Shown: positions 1 through 7,679 of the stretch, piece by piece
Layout: each line of letters starts with the position of its first letter
Numbering within the stretch: position 1 is the first letter of the stretch
Assembly (NCBI GenBank): GCA_035293845.1
Contig: DATGMB010000042.1
Span: 1 to 43,182, forward strand
Source of the DNA: DATGMB01 sp035293845
GTDB lineage: Bacteria; Acidobacteriota; Terriglobia; Bryobacterales; Bryobacteraceae
Length of the DNA stretch: 43,182 nt
Reading direction: 5' to 3'
The notes under the pieces: model-generated
Told to the model about the DNA's origin: nothing
The model's input: the letters and a program-made list of their open reading frames with translations, nothing else
Databases searched by the model: none
Position numbers and translations under genes: made by a program

Positions 1-1925
1 GCGATGCGGTTCAGAATATCGCGGATCGCCTGCGGGCCGAGCGCCAGATGGCTGTTCTGCTCGCCGTGCTCGGTAGCCTTTTCGACCGCCTGCTCGATCG
101 CCGGATCGAGGAACCACGCCGCCAGGTCGCCGGACCGGTTCAAATACGGCTTGATCACGGTGCGGCGGATGGCTTGGCGCACATACTCGGTCAGCAGCAC
201 CGGATTGCGCGTCGCCGTCGCAGCTTCGCCCAGCGCCTCCAGAATGGATACGGCGTCGCGGATCGAAACCCGCTCCCGCAGCAGGTTCTGCAGCACCCGC
301 TGCACCATCGCGAGCGGCATCAGCTTGGGCACCAGATCCTCGACCACCTTCGGATTATCGGCGCTGACACGGTCCAGCAGCTTCTTGGCGTCCTGCCGCG
401 AGAACAGCTCGTGCGCATGGCGGCGGATCAGCTCCGCCAGGTGCGTGCCCATCACGCTCACCGCATCCACGACCGTGTAGCCGGCATTCCGCGCGCGCTC
501 GGCGCGGTCGGCCGGGATCCACAGGGCGTTCATGCCAAAGGCCGGCTCGCGAGTCGGCGTGCCCTCGATCGCGCCTTCGGTCGCGCCGGTGGGGATCGCC
601 AGCTCGCATCCCTGCGCCAGCTCATAGCGCGCAATCTCCGCCCCCTTCACCGCGACCGCGTATTCCCGGCTGCGCAGCCGCAGATTATCCGCCACTTTCA
701 CCGGCGGCAGCAGGTAGCCGAGCTCGGTCGCAAGCTGCCGCCGGATGGCTGCGATGCGCCGCAGCAGCGCGGAATCCTGCCCGCCTTCCACCAGCGAGAC
801 CAGCCCCAGCCCCACTTCGATGGCGAGCGGCTCGACGCGCAGCAGCGCTTCGGGATTCTCCTGGGCCGCGGCCCCCGCCGCGGTGGAGGCGGCCGCCGGC
901 GCGGCGGCCTCTGTCAACGCCCGCCGCCGCATCCGCCATCCGGCCGTGCCCGCTGCGCCCCCCAGCAGCAGGAACGGCAGGCGCGGCATGGCCGGCAGCA
1001 GCGCCAGCGCGCCCAACACGCCCGCCGCCAGCAGCACCGGCTGCCAGTTGCCGAAAATCTGCCGCTGGAACTCCGTCCCCAGCCGCGCATCGGAGCTGGC
1101 GCGGGTAACGATCAGACCGCCCGAGATCGAAATCATCAGCGCCGGAATCACCGTCACGAGCCCGTCTCCTATGGTCAGGACGGTGTAGGTCTCGACCGCC
1201 TTCTGCAGGTCCATGCCGTGTTGCAGCACGCCGATCAGCAATCCGGCAACGATGTTGATGCCCGTCATCAGAATGCTCGCCACCGCGTCGCGCTGCGTGA
1301 AGCGGGAGGCGCCGTCCATGGCGCCGTAAAACTCCGCCTCCGTCGAAAGCTGTTTGCGCCGCCGTTTGGCCTCGGCTTCGTCGATCAGGCCGGCGTTGAG
1401 ATCGGAATCGATCGACATCTGTTTGCCCGGCATGGCGTCCAGCGTAAACCGCGCGGTCACTTCGGAAATGCGCACCGCGCCGTGGTTGATGACCACGTAC
1501 TGGATGGCGATCAAAACCAGGAAAATCACCGCGCCGATGATGTAATTCCCTCCCACGACGAAGCTGCCGAAGGCGCCGATCACATCGCCCGCGGCGCTCG
1601 TCCCGGTATTGCCGTTCAGCAGGATGAGGCGCGAAGAGGAAATGTTCAGCGCGAGACGGAACAGCGTCAGCAGCAGCAGGGTGGTCGGAAACGCCGTGAA
1701 TTCCACCGGCCGCACCAGGTACAGCGCCACCATCAGCACGGTCGTCGACATCAGGATGTCGCCCGCGATCAGCAGGTCCAGCACGAAACCGGGCAGCGGA
1801 GTGATCAGCGCCAGCACGATCGCCAGCACCGCCAGCGGCACGGCCATTTCGCGCAGCACGCCCAGCGGCAGTGCCCGCATCCACGGCGCCCGCGCGGGGC
1901 CGGCAATCGCTTTTGCAGGGGTCAC
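1..1925 (-). CDS. flhA: Flagellar export gate protein FlhA (3' end outside window)
   Basis: FlhA forms the nonameric ring of the flagellar type III export gate in the inner membrane and binds chaperone-substrate complexes with its cytoplasmic domain. The frame is open from a GTG at 1925 to the left edge, giving about 641 codons; FlhA is usually near 690 residues, so a short C-terminal piece is missing. The N-terminal half is strongly hydrophobic and carries the family FHIPEP-type segment (VINHGAVRISEVTARFTLD, then MPGKQMSIDSDLNAG). The C-terminal half has typical FlhA text such as NPKVVEDLVP and RNLLRERV-like IRDAVSILEAL. The GTG start lies one base after the TAG of the preceding mini-ORF, so translational coupling is likely. 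The first 36 or so residues are echoed in the two upstream mini-ORFs. No other family fits. Confidence 0.96.
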   Translation of the reverse strand, partial: MTPAKAIAGPARAPWMRALPLGVLREMAVPLAVLAIVLALITPLPGFVLDLLIAGDILMSTTVLMVALYLVRPVEFTAFPTTLLLLTLFRLALNISSSRLILLNGNTGTSAAGDVIGAFGSFVVGGNYIIGAVIFLVLIAIQYVVINHGAVRISEVTARFTLDAMPGKQMSIDSDLNAGLIDEAEAKRRRKQLSTEAEFYGAMDGASRFTQRDAVASILMTGINIVAGLLIGVLQHGMDLQKAVETYTVLTIGDGLVTVIPALMISISGGLIVTRASSDARLGTEFQRQIFGNWQPVLLAAGVLGALALLPAMPRLPFLLLGGAAGTAGWRMRRRALTEAAAPAAASTAAGAAAQENPEALLRVEPLAIEVGLGLVSLVEGGQDSALLRRIAAIRRQLATELGYLLPPVKVADNLRLRSREYAVAVKGAEIARYELAQGCELAIPTGATEGAIEGTPTREPAFGMNALWIPADRAERARNAGYTVVDAVSVMGTHLAELIRRHAHELFSRQDAKKLLDRVSADNPKVVEDLVPKLMPLAMVQRVLQNLLRERVSIRDAVSILEALGEAATATRNPVLLTEYVRQAIRRTVIKPYLNRSGDLAAWFLDPAIEQAVEKATEHGEQNSHLALGPQAIRDILNRI

Positions 1926-1926
1926 G

Positions 1927-2133
1927 CTATTCCTGCCTCCGCCCGTTGATCCGCTGGAACACGTGCGCCACAATCCGCCGCCGCGCGGCGAGGCAATCTC
2001 TCGTTCCCCCTCGGACAATTCGTACGCCGGCGTCTACCGCCAGCCGCAGGTCCAGCTCGCGCGGCGCGCCGAGCCGCGGTAGCCGCAGCCACGGCGCCCG
2101 CGCGCGGCCGGCAATCGCTTTTGCAGGGGTCAT
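1927..2133 (-). CDS. Mini-ORF B (68 aa), FlhA-start/FlhB-end fusion
   Basis: The open frame encodes 68 residues between flhB and flhA. Its first residues (MTPAKAIAGRARAPW) nearly equal the start of FlhA (MTPAKAIAGPARAPW), and DNA similarity to flhA continues in frame for about 100 bases. Its last residues (HVFQRINGRR) resemble the FlhB tail (YIFKLMNGRR), and the DNA before them matches the flhB 3' end with indels. It is near-identical to the mini-ORF just upstream. ATG 2133 follows the preceding TAG by one base, and its own TAG precedes the flhA GTG by one base. What is seen is a chimera made by tandem duplication of the flhB/flhA junction. Whether a peptide is made or useful is unknown; the frame could persist simply to keep translation flowing into flhA. 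Confidence 0.5.
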   Translation of the reverse strand: MTPAKAIAGRARAPWLRLPRLGAPRELDLRLAVDAGVRIVRGGTRDCLAARRRIVAHVFQRINGRRQE

Positions 2134-2134
2134 G

Positions 2135-2341
2135 CTATTCCTGCCTCCGCCCGTTGATCCGCTGGAACACGTGCGCCACAATCCGCCGCCGCGCGGCGAG
2201 GCAATCTCCCGTTCCCCCTCGGACAATTCGTACGCCGGCGTCCGCCGCCAGCCGCAGGTCCAGCTCGCGCGGCGTGCCGGGCCGCGGTAGCCGCAGCCAC
2301 GGCGCCCGCGCGCGGCCGGCGATCGCTGTCGTTGCGCTCAT
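2135..2341 (-). CDS. Mini-ORF A (68 aa), FlhA-start/FlhB-end fusion
   Basis: This is the first of two tandem 68-residue frames after flhB. Its ATG overlaps the flhB stop as ATGA (2341-2338), the classic coupling arrangement. It differs from the second copy mainly in the first dozen bases (SATT in place of TPAK) and at about four other codons. The N-terminal half (AIAGRARAPWLRLPR) is related to the FlhA start and the C-terminal end (INGRRQE) to the FlhB end. No known domain is recognised. The closeness of the two copies, with the reading frame intact in both, points to a recent second duplication or gene conversion. It may be a translated spacer rather than a functional protein. Confidence 0.5.
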   Translation of the reverse strand: MSATTAIAGRARAPWLRLPRPGTPRELDLRLAADAGVRIVRGGTGDCLAARRRIVAHVFQRINGRRQE

Positions 2342-3405
2342 GCTCCCGGCCTCCGCCCGTTCATGAGCTTGAAGATGTACGCCAGAATCTCCGCCACCGC
2401 CCGGTAGAGATGCGGCGGGATCTCCTGCCCCACCTCGACGGACTTGTAGAGAGCCTGTGCGAGCGGCGGGTTTTCGACAATCGGCACCTGGTGCGCGGTC
2501 GCGATCTCACGGATGCGCCGCGCCAGGTAGTTCTTTCCCTTCGCAACCACCTGCGGCGCTGCCATATCTTCCATGCGGTACCGGATGGCAACGGCGTAAT
2601 GCGTGGGGTTCACCACCACCGCTGTCGCCTGCGGGACCTCCTTCATCATGTGGCGCCGCGCCCGCTCGCGCTGCAGCCGCCGCACCTTCGCCTTCATTTG
2701 CGGATTGCCTTCCTGCTCTTTGACCTCCTCCTTGACCTCCTGTTTGCTCATCCGCAGATCCTGGCGGTGCCGCCGTTGCTGCCGGTAGAAATCGGCTGCG
2801 CCGAACAACAGGAAAAGCCCGGCCGCTTTCCAGAAAAGATCGGCGAGGGATGCCGTCACAAACCGGTACCCGGATTCCACGCTGCCGAGCGGCAGCGCCA
2901 GAAGCGCTGGCAGCCTCTCGCTCGCGGCGCGATACACCGCCCACAGAAACACCGGGAGCAGCACCGCCGCTTCCGCGAGCGTGGTGAGGTTCTGGCGCGG
3001 CAGATCCCGCAGCCGCCCCAGCGGATTCAAGCGCCCTGGATCGGGCGCCAGCTTCTTCCAACTGAGCCCGAAACCCGTGGTCACCAGCCGGAATCCGAGC
3101 GTGACCGCCGCCACGCCCAATCCCGCCGCCACCAGCGACAGTCCATGGCGCCAGAACAGTGCCCACGCGACATGCGTCAGGTCCGCCGGCGAAAGCGGGC
3201 CCGCAAAGCCGAGCAGGAACAATCTCCGCAGCGATTGTTCCAGACCGGCGAGCCAAGCCGCGCCCCCTGCGCCCGCCAAAGCCAGGAACACGGCAAACTG
3301 CGCCGCCGAAACCAGCTCCCGCGCCGCCGCGAACTGGCCTTCGCGGCGCGCCTTCTCCAGGCGCCGCTGTGTCGGTTCTTCCGTCTTTCCGGAATGGTCC
3401 GCCAT
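2338..3405 (-). CDS. flhB: Flagellar export switch protein FlhB
   Basis: FlhB is the export-gate protein that switches substrate class from rod/hook to filament after self-cleavage. The protein is 355 residues, close to the usual length. It begins with the family signature KTEEPTQRRLEKARREGQ, has four hydrophobic segments in the first ~210 residues, a charged linker (MSKQEVKEEVKEQEG) and the autocleavage motif NPTH at residues 266-269, followed by the FlhB_C domain. The stop overlaps the start of mini-ORF A by four bases. The FlhB tail (IFKLMNGRR) reappears in degenerate form at the end of both mini-ORFs. It is encoded between fliR and flhA, as in many flagellar operons. Confidence 0.97.
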   Translation of the reverse strand: MADHSGKTEEPTQRRLEKARREGQFAAARELVSAAQFAVFLALAGAGGAAWLAGLEQSLRRLFLLGFAGPLSPADLTHVAWALFWRHGLSLVAAGLGVAAVTLGFRLVTTGFGLSWKKLAPDPGRLNPLGRLRDLPRQNLTTLAEAAVLLPVFLWAVYRAASERLPALLALPLGSVESGYRFVTASLADLFWKAAGLFLLFGAADFYRQQRRHRQDLRMSKQEVKEEVKEQEGNPQMKAKVRRLQRERARRHMMKEVPQATAVVVNPTHYAVAIRYRMEDMAAPQVVAKGKNYLARRIREIATAHQVPIVENPPLAQALYKSVEVGQEIPPHLYRAVAEILAYIFKLMNGRRPGA

Positions 3406-3421
3406 GTCTCTACACTTCCCG

Positions 3422-4195
3422 CTACATCCCCATTACCCGGTGGAGCGCCGCCCAGACGTGAGCCGCCAGTTCCATCGTGATCCGCGGCATCAGCCCCGCC
3501 ACCGAGCCCAACACCGCCAGCGCAACCAGCATCTTGAGCGGAAAAGCGAGGCTCAGCAGTTGCAATTGGGAATGCACGCGCCCCACCAGCGCCAGCGAGA
3601 TGTCCACCATCAGGAGCAGTCCCACGACCGGCAGGGCCAGACGCAGGGCAAACCGGAACAGCTCCGCGCCGAGCGCGATCAGCTCGCGCGCGGCGGACAG
3701 ACCCGGCTCGTACCGGCCTGGAGGGACTGCGCTCAGGCTTCCGGCGAACAGCCGCAGGACCTCGCGGTCCAGGCCGAGCGCGAAGAACAGCAGCGCACCC
3801 ATGGTTTGTGCCAGAATCAGCAGCACGCCCGCATCGGCCTGCGTATTGGGATCGATCGTCGAAGCATATCCATAGCCGGCCGGCATGCTCATCATCTGGG
3901 CCGCGAGTCCCAAAACTTCGAGGACAATCGCGACCGCGACCCCGGCCGCCAGGCCCAGCGCCGCTTCCCGTGCGATCCAGACCAGCAAAATGCCCATTTC
4001 CGGCGCCGGTCCGCCGATCATGGGCCACCGCGGCGCAAGCGCCATCGTGAAGCCGAGCGCCAGTGCCACCCGGGCGGGCGCGAGCACGCCCGTCACCCCC
4101 GGCAGCGGCACGAATACCAGCGCCCCGCCCACCCGCGCCAGCACCAGCAGGAAGCCGTAGAGCAGGCTCAGCGGCAGAGTCAGGTCAGCGGGCAT
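3422..4195 (-). CDS. fliR: Flagellar export protein FliR
   Basis: FliR is a core membrane component of the export channel (FliP5-FliQ4-FliR1). The 257-residue protein is almost wholly hydrophobic, with about six predicted membrane segments and the family feature of a polar loop (MPAGYGYASTIDPNTQADAG) before the second half. The length is typical. The start overlaps the end of fliQ by 11 bases, and flhB begins 16 bases after the stop, so it sits inside a tightly packed fliP-fliQ-fliR-flhB unit. Confidence 0.95.
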   Translation of the reverse strand: MPADLTLPLSLLYGFLLVLARVGGALVFVPLPGVTGVLAPARVALALGFTMALAPRWPMIGGPAPEMGILLVWIAREAALGLAAGVAVAIVLEVLGLAAQMMSMPAGYGYASTIDPNTQADAGVLLILAQTMGALLFFALGLDREVLRLFAGSLSAVPPGRYEPGLSAARELIALGAELFRFALRLALPVVGLLLMVDISLALVGRVHSQLQLLSLAFPLKMLVALAVLGSVAGLMPRITMELAAHVWAALHRVMGM

Positions 4196-4454
4196 AGCGC
4201 TCCAGATGACCGAGCAGCGCCACCGTGTAGGACATCGTTTTCGAGAGCATCCATGGCAGCAGGAACAGCAATCCCGCCAGAAAAGCCGCCAGGCGCGGAA
4301 TCGAGCTGACCGCGTTGTCCTGAATCGAGGTCGCGATCTGCACCAGGCTGACCGCCACCCCCACCACGAATCCGATCCCGAGCAGCGGCGCCGCCAGCCA
4401 GAACGTCAGCATCAGGGCGTCGCGCATAATTTGAACCACGCTCTCCGGGGTCAT
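4185..4454 (-). CDS. fliQ: Flagellar export protein FliQ
   Basis: FliQ is the small two-helix membrane subunit of the export channel. The product is 89 residues, the standard length, starting MTPESVVQIMRDALMLTFWL, with two long hydrophobic helices separated by a polar loop (QIATSIQDNAVSSIPR) that contains family-typical residues. The gene overlaps fliP by four bases at its start and fliR by 11 bases at its end. Confidence 0.96.
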   Translation of the reverse strand: MTPESVVQIMRDALMLTFWLAAPLLGIGFVVGVAVSLVQIATSIQDNAVSSIPRLAAFLAGLLFLLPWMLSKTMSYTVALLGHLERYAR

Positions 4455-5158
4455 CCGTAAAAACTCTTCATGAGCGAGCCGACCACCAGCGTCCAGCCGT
4501 CCACCAGCACGAACAGCAGGACCTTGAACGGCGCCGAAATCATCGCCGGCGGCAGTTGCACCATTCCGACCGACAAGGTCACCGACGCTACCACCAGATC
4601 GATTACCAGGAACGGCAGGAACAGCACCGCCCCGATCTGAAAGCCGGTCTTCAGCTCGGAGAGGATATAGGCCGGAATCAGCACCGTCAGGCTCAAATCC
4701 TGCGGCGTGCGGGGCGCCGGCTCATGCGCCACTTCGATCAACAGGCGGATGTCTTTCTCCCGCGCGAAGCGCAGCAGGAAGCCGCGCAGCGGGCGCGCCG
4801 CCTGCTCGGCGGCCTGTTGCCCCGTCACCTCGCCCGCGGCCAGCGGCTCCCATCCCTTGTGATACATCTCCGATGCCACCGGAGACATGACCACGATGGT
4901 CAGAAACAATGCCAGCCCCAGCAGCACCTGGTTGGAAGGCGCCGTCTGCGTTCCGAGCGCCTGGCGCAGAAAATGAAGCACCACCGTGATGCGCAGAAAC
5001 GGCGTGACGCACATCACCGCCGCCGGCAGCAGCGTGAGAAGCGTCAGCAGAAGGACGATCTGCATCGGCACGCTCAACCCGCCGCCTCCCGCGGAGGCCC
5101 GCACACCGAGCAAGCTCAGCGGATCGGCCGCCGGCCCCAATACCGCCGCGGCCATCAT
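4451..5158 (-). CDS. fliP: Flagellar export protein FliP
   Basis: FliP forms the pentameric part of the export channel in the inner membrane. From ATG 5158 the product is 235 residues, matching the family. It contains MCVTPFLRITVVLHFLRQALG and the C-terminal segment LKTGFQIGAVLFLPFLVIDLVVASVTLSVGM, both characteristic of FliP. The frame stays open far upstream, but that part is a duplicated junction and lacks FliP similarity beyond the repeated start, so ATG 5158 (or the adjacent ATG 5155) is chosen. ATG 5158 overlaps the stop of the upstream mini-ORF as ATGA. No typical cleavable signal peptide is evident; the N-terminus is Ala/Gly rich. Confidence 0.95.
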   Translation of the reverse strand: MMAAAVLGPAADPLSLLGVRASAGGGGLSVPMQIVLLLTLLTLLPAAVMCVTPFLRITVVLHFLRQALGTQTAPSNQVLLGLALFLTIVVMSPVASEMYHKGWEPLAAGEVTGQQAAEQAARPLRGFLLRFAREKDIRLLIEVAHEPAPRTPQDLSLTVLIPAYILSELKTGFQIGAVLFLPFLVIDLVVASVTLSVGMVQLPPAMISAPFKVLLFVLVDGWTLVVGSLMKSFYG

Positions 5159-5469
5159 GACCGCACCGCCCCGTCCGCCGCCACCCCCAGTGGAGCCGAG
5201 CCCCCCCGCACGCTCTGCGCCGCGCTCACCGTCCCACCTTTGCCGCATTGCCGCGCACCGGCAAGTCTCAGCCGATCGGCCGCCGGACCCAACAGCGCCG
5301 CGACCATCACGACCGTACCGCCACGTCCGCCGCCCGCAGCAAGAGCCGCGCCGCCCACCCGCGCCAGGTGCGGCGTGGAGTGCAGCATGTGCTGCGGTGC
5401 GAGCCCCGGCATCCCCATCCGCAAGCTCAGCGGATCGGCCGCCGGACCGAATGCCGCCGCGGCCATCAT
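5155..5469 (-). CDS. Mini-ORF (104 aa), FliP-start/FliO-end fusion
   Basis: The frame lies between fliO and fliP and overlaps both by four bases in the same TCATGATGG context. It starts MMAAAAFGPAADPLSL, matching the FliP start MMAAAVLGPAADPLSL. It continues with LAPQHMLH...LARVGGAAL, matching FliO LAPQHTLH...LVRVGDEAL, then repeats a second FliP-like start (MVAALLGPAADRLRL), and ends DGAVRS where FliO ends DAAVRS. It therefore looks like two degenerate units of a duplicated fliO/fliP junction that kept an open frame. The composition is Gly/Ala rich with no predicted fold. It is probably a translated scar, though coupling of fliP translation to fliO may select for the open frame. Confidence 0.4.
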   Translation of the reverse strand: MMAAAAFGPAADPLSLRMGMPGLAPQHMLHSTPHLARVGGAALAAGGGRGGTVVMVAALLGPAADRLRLAGARQCGKGGTVSAAQSVRGGSAPLGVAADGAVRS

Positions 5470-5475
5470 GACCGC
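5155..5475. repeat. Degenerate tandem repeat at the fliO/fliP junction
   Basis: The motif CCGGCGGCCGATCSGCTGA occurs three times on the minus strand (near 5435, 5285 and 5120), each preceded by ATGATGG or a near version. FliO-like sequence lies between the first two. Copies are much more diverged than those at flhB/flhA. Confidence 0.75.
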
Positions 5476-5750
5476 ACCGCCGCATCTGGCGCCGCCTGCG
5501 CCGGCAAGCGGTCGAGCAGCGCACAGCCGGCCGGCGAGCAGGCCACCAGCAGCGCCTCGTCCCCCACCCGCACCAGATGCAGCGTGTGCTGCGGCGCGAG
5601 CGCCAGCCGTTCCATCGCCTGCAAGCGGCGCGCCGCGGGCCGCGGAGGCGCCGCCACGGTTACCCAACCGCGCCGCCGCAGCCACCACAGCAGCGCCGCG
5701 AGCCCGCCCAACACGGCGGCCGCGCCCATCAACTGCTCCCCATATTCCAT
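5466..5750 (-). CDS. fliO: Flagellar export assembly protein FliO
   Basis: FliO is a small membrane protein that helps assemble the FliP ring. The 94-residue product has one hydrophobic segment (about residues 6-23, LMGAAAVLGGLAALLWWL), a basic stretch, and the cytoplasmic FliO pattern LAPQHTLHLVRVGDEALLVACSPAG. Family members vary from about 90 to 150 residues. The gene lies between fliN and fliP, its usual place, and its stop overlaps the start of the junction mini-ORF. Confidence 0.85.
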   Translation of the reverse strand: MEYGEQLMGAAAVLGGLAALLWWLRRRGWVTVAAPPRPAARRLQAMERLALAPQHTLHLVRVGDEALLVACSPAGCALLDRLPAQAAPDAAVRS

Positions 5751-5808
5751 CGGCCAGAGCTCCTCTTCCGCGCCCCGGCTTGGGCCGTCCCCAAAGGCCA
5801 GCCGCCGC

Positions 5809-6057
5809 CTAGAATTCGTCGCGGAAATCCGTGATCCGCACCCCCAGGCTGTTCTCGATCACCACGATCTCTCCGGAGCCGCACAGCACGCCCCCGATGT
5901 AGATATCGATGTTCTCGCCGGCCGACCGGCCGGTCGCGATGATACTGCCTTCTTCGAGCGCCAGTATCTCGCGCGTCGGCATGGCGCGCCGGTCGAGCTC
6001 GACCGCGATCTCGACCGGGATCTCGCCCAGCGGTGCAATTTCTTCCTGAGGATTCAT
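5809..6057 (-). CDS. fliN: Flagellar motor switch protein FliN (SpoA domain)
   Basis: FliN is a C-ring component that sets rotation direction and helps dock export cargo. The 82-residue product is essentially a single SpoA domain: IPVEIAVELDRRAMPTREIL, LEEGSIIATGRSAGENIDIYIGG, and the terminal IVVIENSLGVRITDF. It lacks the longer N-terminal extension of some FliN proteins. It lies seven bases after flgE and 58 bases before fliO. Confidence 0.93.
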   Translation of the reverse strand: MNPQEEIAPLGEIPVEIAVELDRRAMPTREILALEEGSIIATGRSAGENIDIYIGGVLCGSGEIVVIENSLGVRITDFRDEF

Positions 6058-6064
6058 CGGCGGA

Positions 6065-7330
6065 TTAGTGGATCAGGTTGATAGTGTCCTGGCTCAATTG
6101 ATCGGCCGTGGTCACCACGTGGGCGTTGGCCTCGTAGTCCCGCTGGTACTGGATGAGGTTCGTGAATTCCGCGGCCATATCCACCGTGGATGCCTCGATC
6201 GAGCCGCCCACCACCTCGCCGCGCCCGCCCGTTCCCGGCGCCCCGATCACCGGGGCGGCCGTCAGGGCGCTGGTCTGAAACGCGTTATTGCCGACCGCGA
6301 TCAGCGATGCCGGATTGCGAATCGACGCCATGGCCACCTGCGCCACCACCACCTGCGCGCCGTTGGAATACTTGGCCACGATCTGGCCGCCATCGGCCAG
6401 GCCCACCGAATCCAGTTGGCCTGGCGCCGATCCGTTTTGCGAGCTGGCCGACTGCGAGGAGGACTGCGCGAACTGCGTGATCCGCCCCGCTCCGCCGCTG
6501 GTATACGGATTCCAGCTCAGGTTCATGTCGGATGCTCCATCGGTGAGGCCCGTGATCGAGAAGTTGATCGGGCTGCCGCTGGGCGGATCGGTCAACTGGC
6601 CCGCGCTGTCGAAGGTGAGCGTGCCGCTGGCTCCGGAGATCGCGAAGGGCGTGCCCGGCGTCCCGCCGCTGACGTCCTGGCCCGGAATGGTCACCTGGTA
6701 GCTCCACTGGTTGTCCCCCGTCTTCTGGAAGTCGATCGACAGGACGTGCGAGTTACCCAGGCTGTCGTACACCGTAATGGGAGTCGAAAAATCGGAGGTG
6801 GAGTCCGCCGCCGCCGCGGAATTCAGGTTCAAATCCACGGTGAAAGCCGTCGTAGCCGTGGGCGGGTTCAACGACCCGACCGGCACCACGATATTGCCGA
6901 TCGGCCCGTTCGTATCCACCTGTCCGGTGGCCGGATTCACGGTCCAGCCCTGCACCGCGTCCCCGGTATCCGTCAGCAGATTGCCGGATTTATCGGTCTG
7001 AAAATTCCCCGCGCGCGTAAAAAGCTGGTTGCCGTTCGGGTCCTGCACGACAAAGAATCCGTCTCCCTGGATGGCGCCGTCGAGCACCCCCGATGTCGTC
7101 TGGATGGCGCCCTGGGTGAACTCGCGAACGGTCAGCGGCTGGCCGACGCCGAACCCGACCTGCGTATCCCCGAGCCCCGCTCCCAGCGACTGCGTGACGA
7201 GATCTTTGAAAACCACCTCGCTGGTCTTGAACCCCGGCGTGTTCAGGTTCGCCAGGTTGTTGCCCACGACGTCGATGGCCGTGGACGTTGCGTTCAGCGC
7301 GGAAAGTGCCGTCGAAAAGGATGTAAACAT
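6065..7330 (-). CDS. flgE: Flagellar hook protein FlgE
   Basis: FlgE polymerises into the hook outside the cell. The product is 421 residues. The N-terminus carries the rod/hook signature (SFSTALSALNATSTAIDVVGNNLANLNTPGFK), then FlgE-type domains with GDGFFVV and the D1 region. The C-terminus has the matching coiled-coil segment (SIEASTVDMAAEFTNLIQYQRDYEANAHVV). The start ATG follows a weak purine-rich stretch. It sits directly after flgD (14-base gap), as expected since FlgD caps the growing hook. Confidence 0.96.
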   Translation of the reverse strand: MFTSFSTALSALNATSTAIDVVGNNLANLNTPGFKTSEVVFKDLVTQSLGAGLGDTQVGFGVGQPLTVREFTQGAIQTTSGVLDGAIQGDGFFVVQDPNGNQLFTRAGNFQTDKSGNLLTDTGDAVQGWTVNPATGQVDTNGPIGNIVVPVGSLNPPTATTAFTVDLNLNSAAAADSTSDFSTPITVYDSLGNSHVLSIDFQKTGDNQWSYQVTIPGQDVSGGTPGTPFAISGASGTLTFDSAGQLTDPPSGSPINFSITGLTDGASDMNLSWNPYTSGGAGRITQFAQSSSQSASSQNGSAPGQLDSVGLADGGQIVAKYSNGAQVVVAQVAMASIRNPASLIAVGNNAFQTSALTAAPVIGAPGTGGRGEVVGGSIEASTVDMAAEFTNLIQYQRDYEANAHVVTTADQLSQDTINLIH

Positions 7331-7344
7331 AATCGATCTCCGTT

Positions 7345-7641
7345 CTAAGATTGCGTGGATTGCGTGCTCCCGGCGCCTGACGCGGCGACCAGCCGATCGA
7401 GGTCCTGCCGGATGGCGCCGATGTCCTGCCCCATGGTCAGCGTGGTATCGAGCTGCTGGAACTGCGCCAGCTCGGTCACGAACTGCGTTCCGTCCGTTGG
7501 GTTGAGCGGGTTCTGGTTTTGCAGTTGCGAGACCAGAAGCTGGAGAAACATGTTCTGGTTGTTATTCGCGGCCGCGGCCGCTGTGGACGTAGCCGGTGCG
7601 GCGCTCTGGGCAGCCGCTCCCGTAACACTCGAAGTCGTCAT
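7345..7641 (-). CDS. flgD: Hook-capping protein FlgD, minimal form
   Basis: FlgD caps the hook during assembly. The 98-residue product contains the conserved N-terminal FlgD segment (MFLQLLVSQLQNQNPLNPTDGTQFVTELAQFQQLD) between Ala/Ser/Thr-rich ends. The FlgD Ig-like and Tudor domains found in proteins of 220 residues or more are absent, and no frame continues them. Short FlgD forms are known in several phyla, so this is likely a natural minimal version and not a truncation. Confidence 0.92.
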   Translation of the reverse strand: MTTSSVTGAAAQSAAPATSTAAAAANNNQNMFLQLLVSQLQNQNPLNPTDGTQFVTELAQFQQLDTTLTMGQDIGAIRQDLDRLVAASGAGSTQSTQS

Positions 7642-7679
7642 GCTCTCTCCTCAATCGATCGTTCGCTCCGGCTCGCGCC

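Larger units (their letters stand above)
1927..2341. repeat. Tandem ~208-bp repeat, two copies, at the flhB/flhA junction
   Basis: Copies at 2134-2341 and 1926-2133 (minus-strand order) differ at roughly a dozen positions, half of them in the first 12 bases. The flanks carry partial copies: the last ~20 bases of flhB (AACGGGCGGAGGC) and the first ~100 bases of flhA. The pattern is what duplication of a segment spanning the end of one gene and the start of the next would leave. Confidence 0.9.

Noticed and set aside
685..1884. A 399-codon minus-strand frame inside flhA
   Set aside because: It is an out-of-register shadow of flhA with Arg/Gly-rich text; the true FlhA frame runs from GTG 1925 to the left edge.
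48..1949. A 633-codon plus-strand frame opposite flhA
   Set aside because: Antisense to a well-supported FlhA and made of low-complexity Arg/Gln/His text.
1927..5475. CRISPR or integrative element as explanation for the repeated segments
   Set aside because: The repeats are long gene-derived tandem units without spacers, terminal inverted repeats or a transposase.
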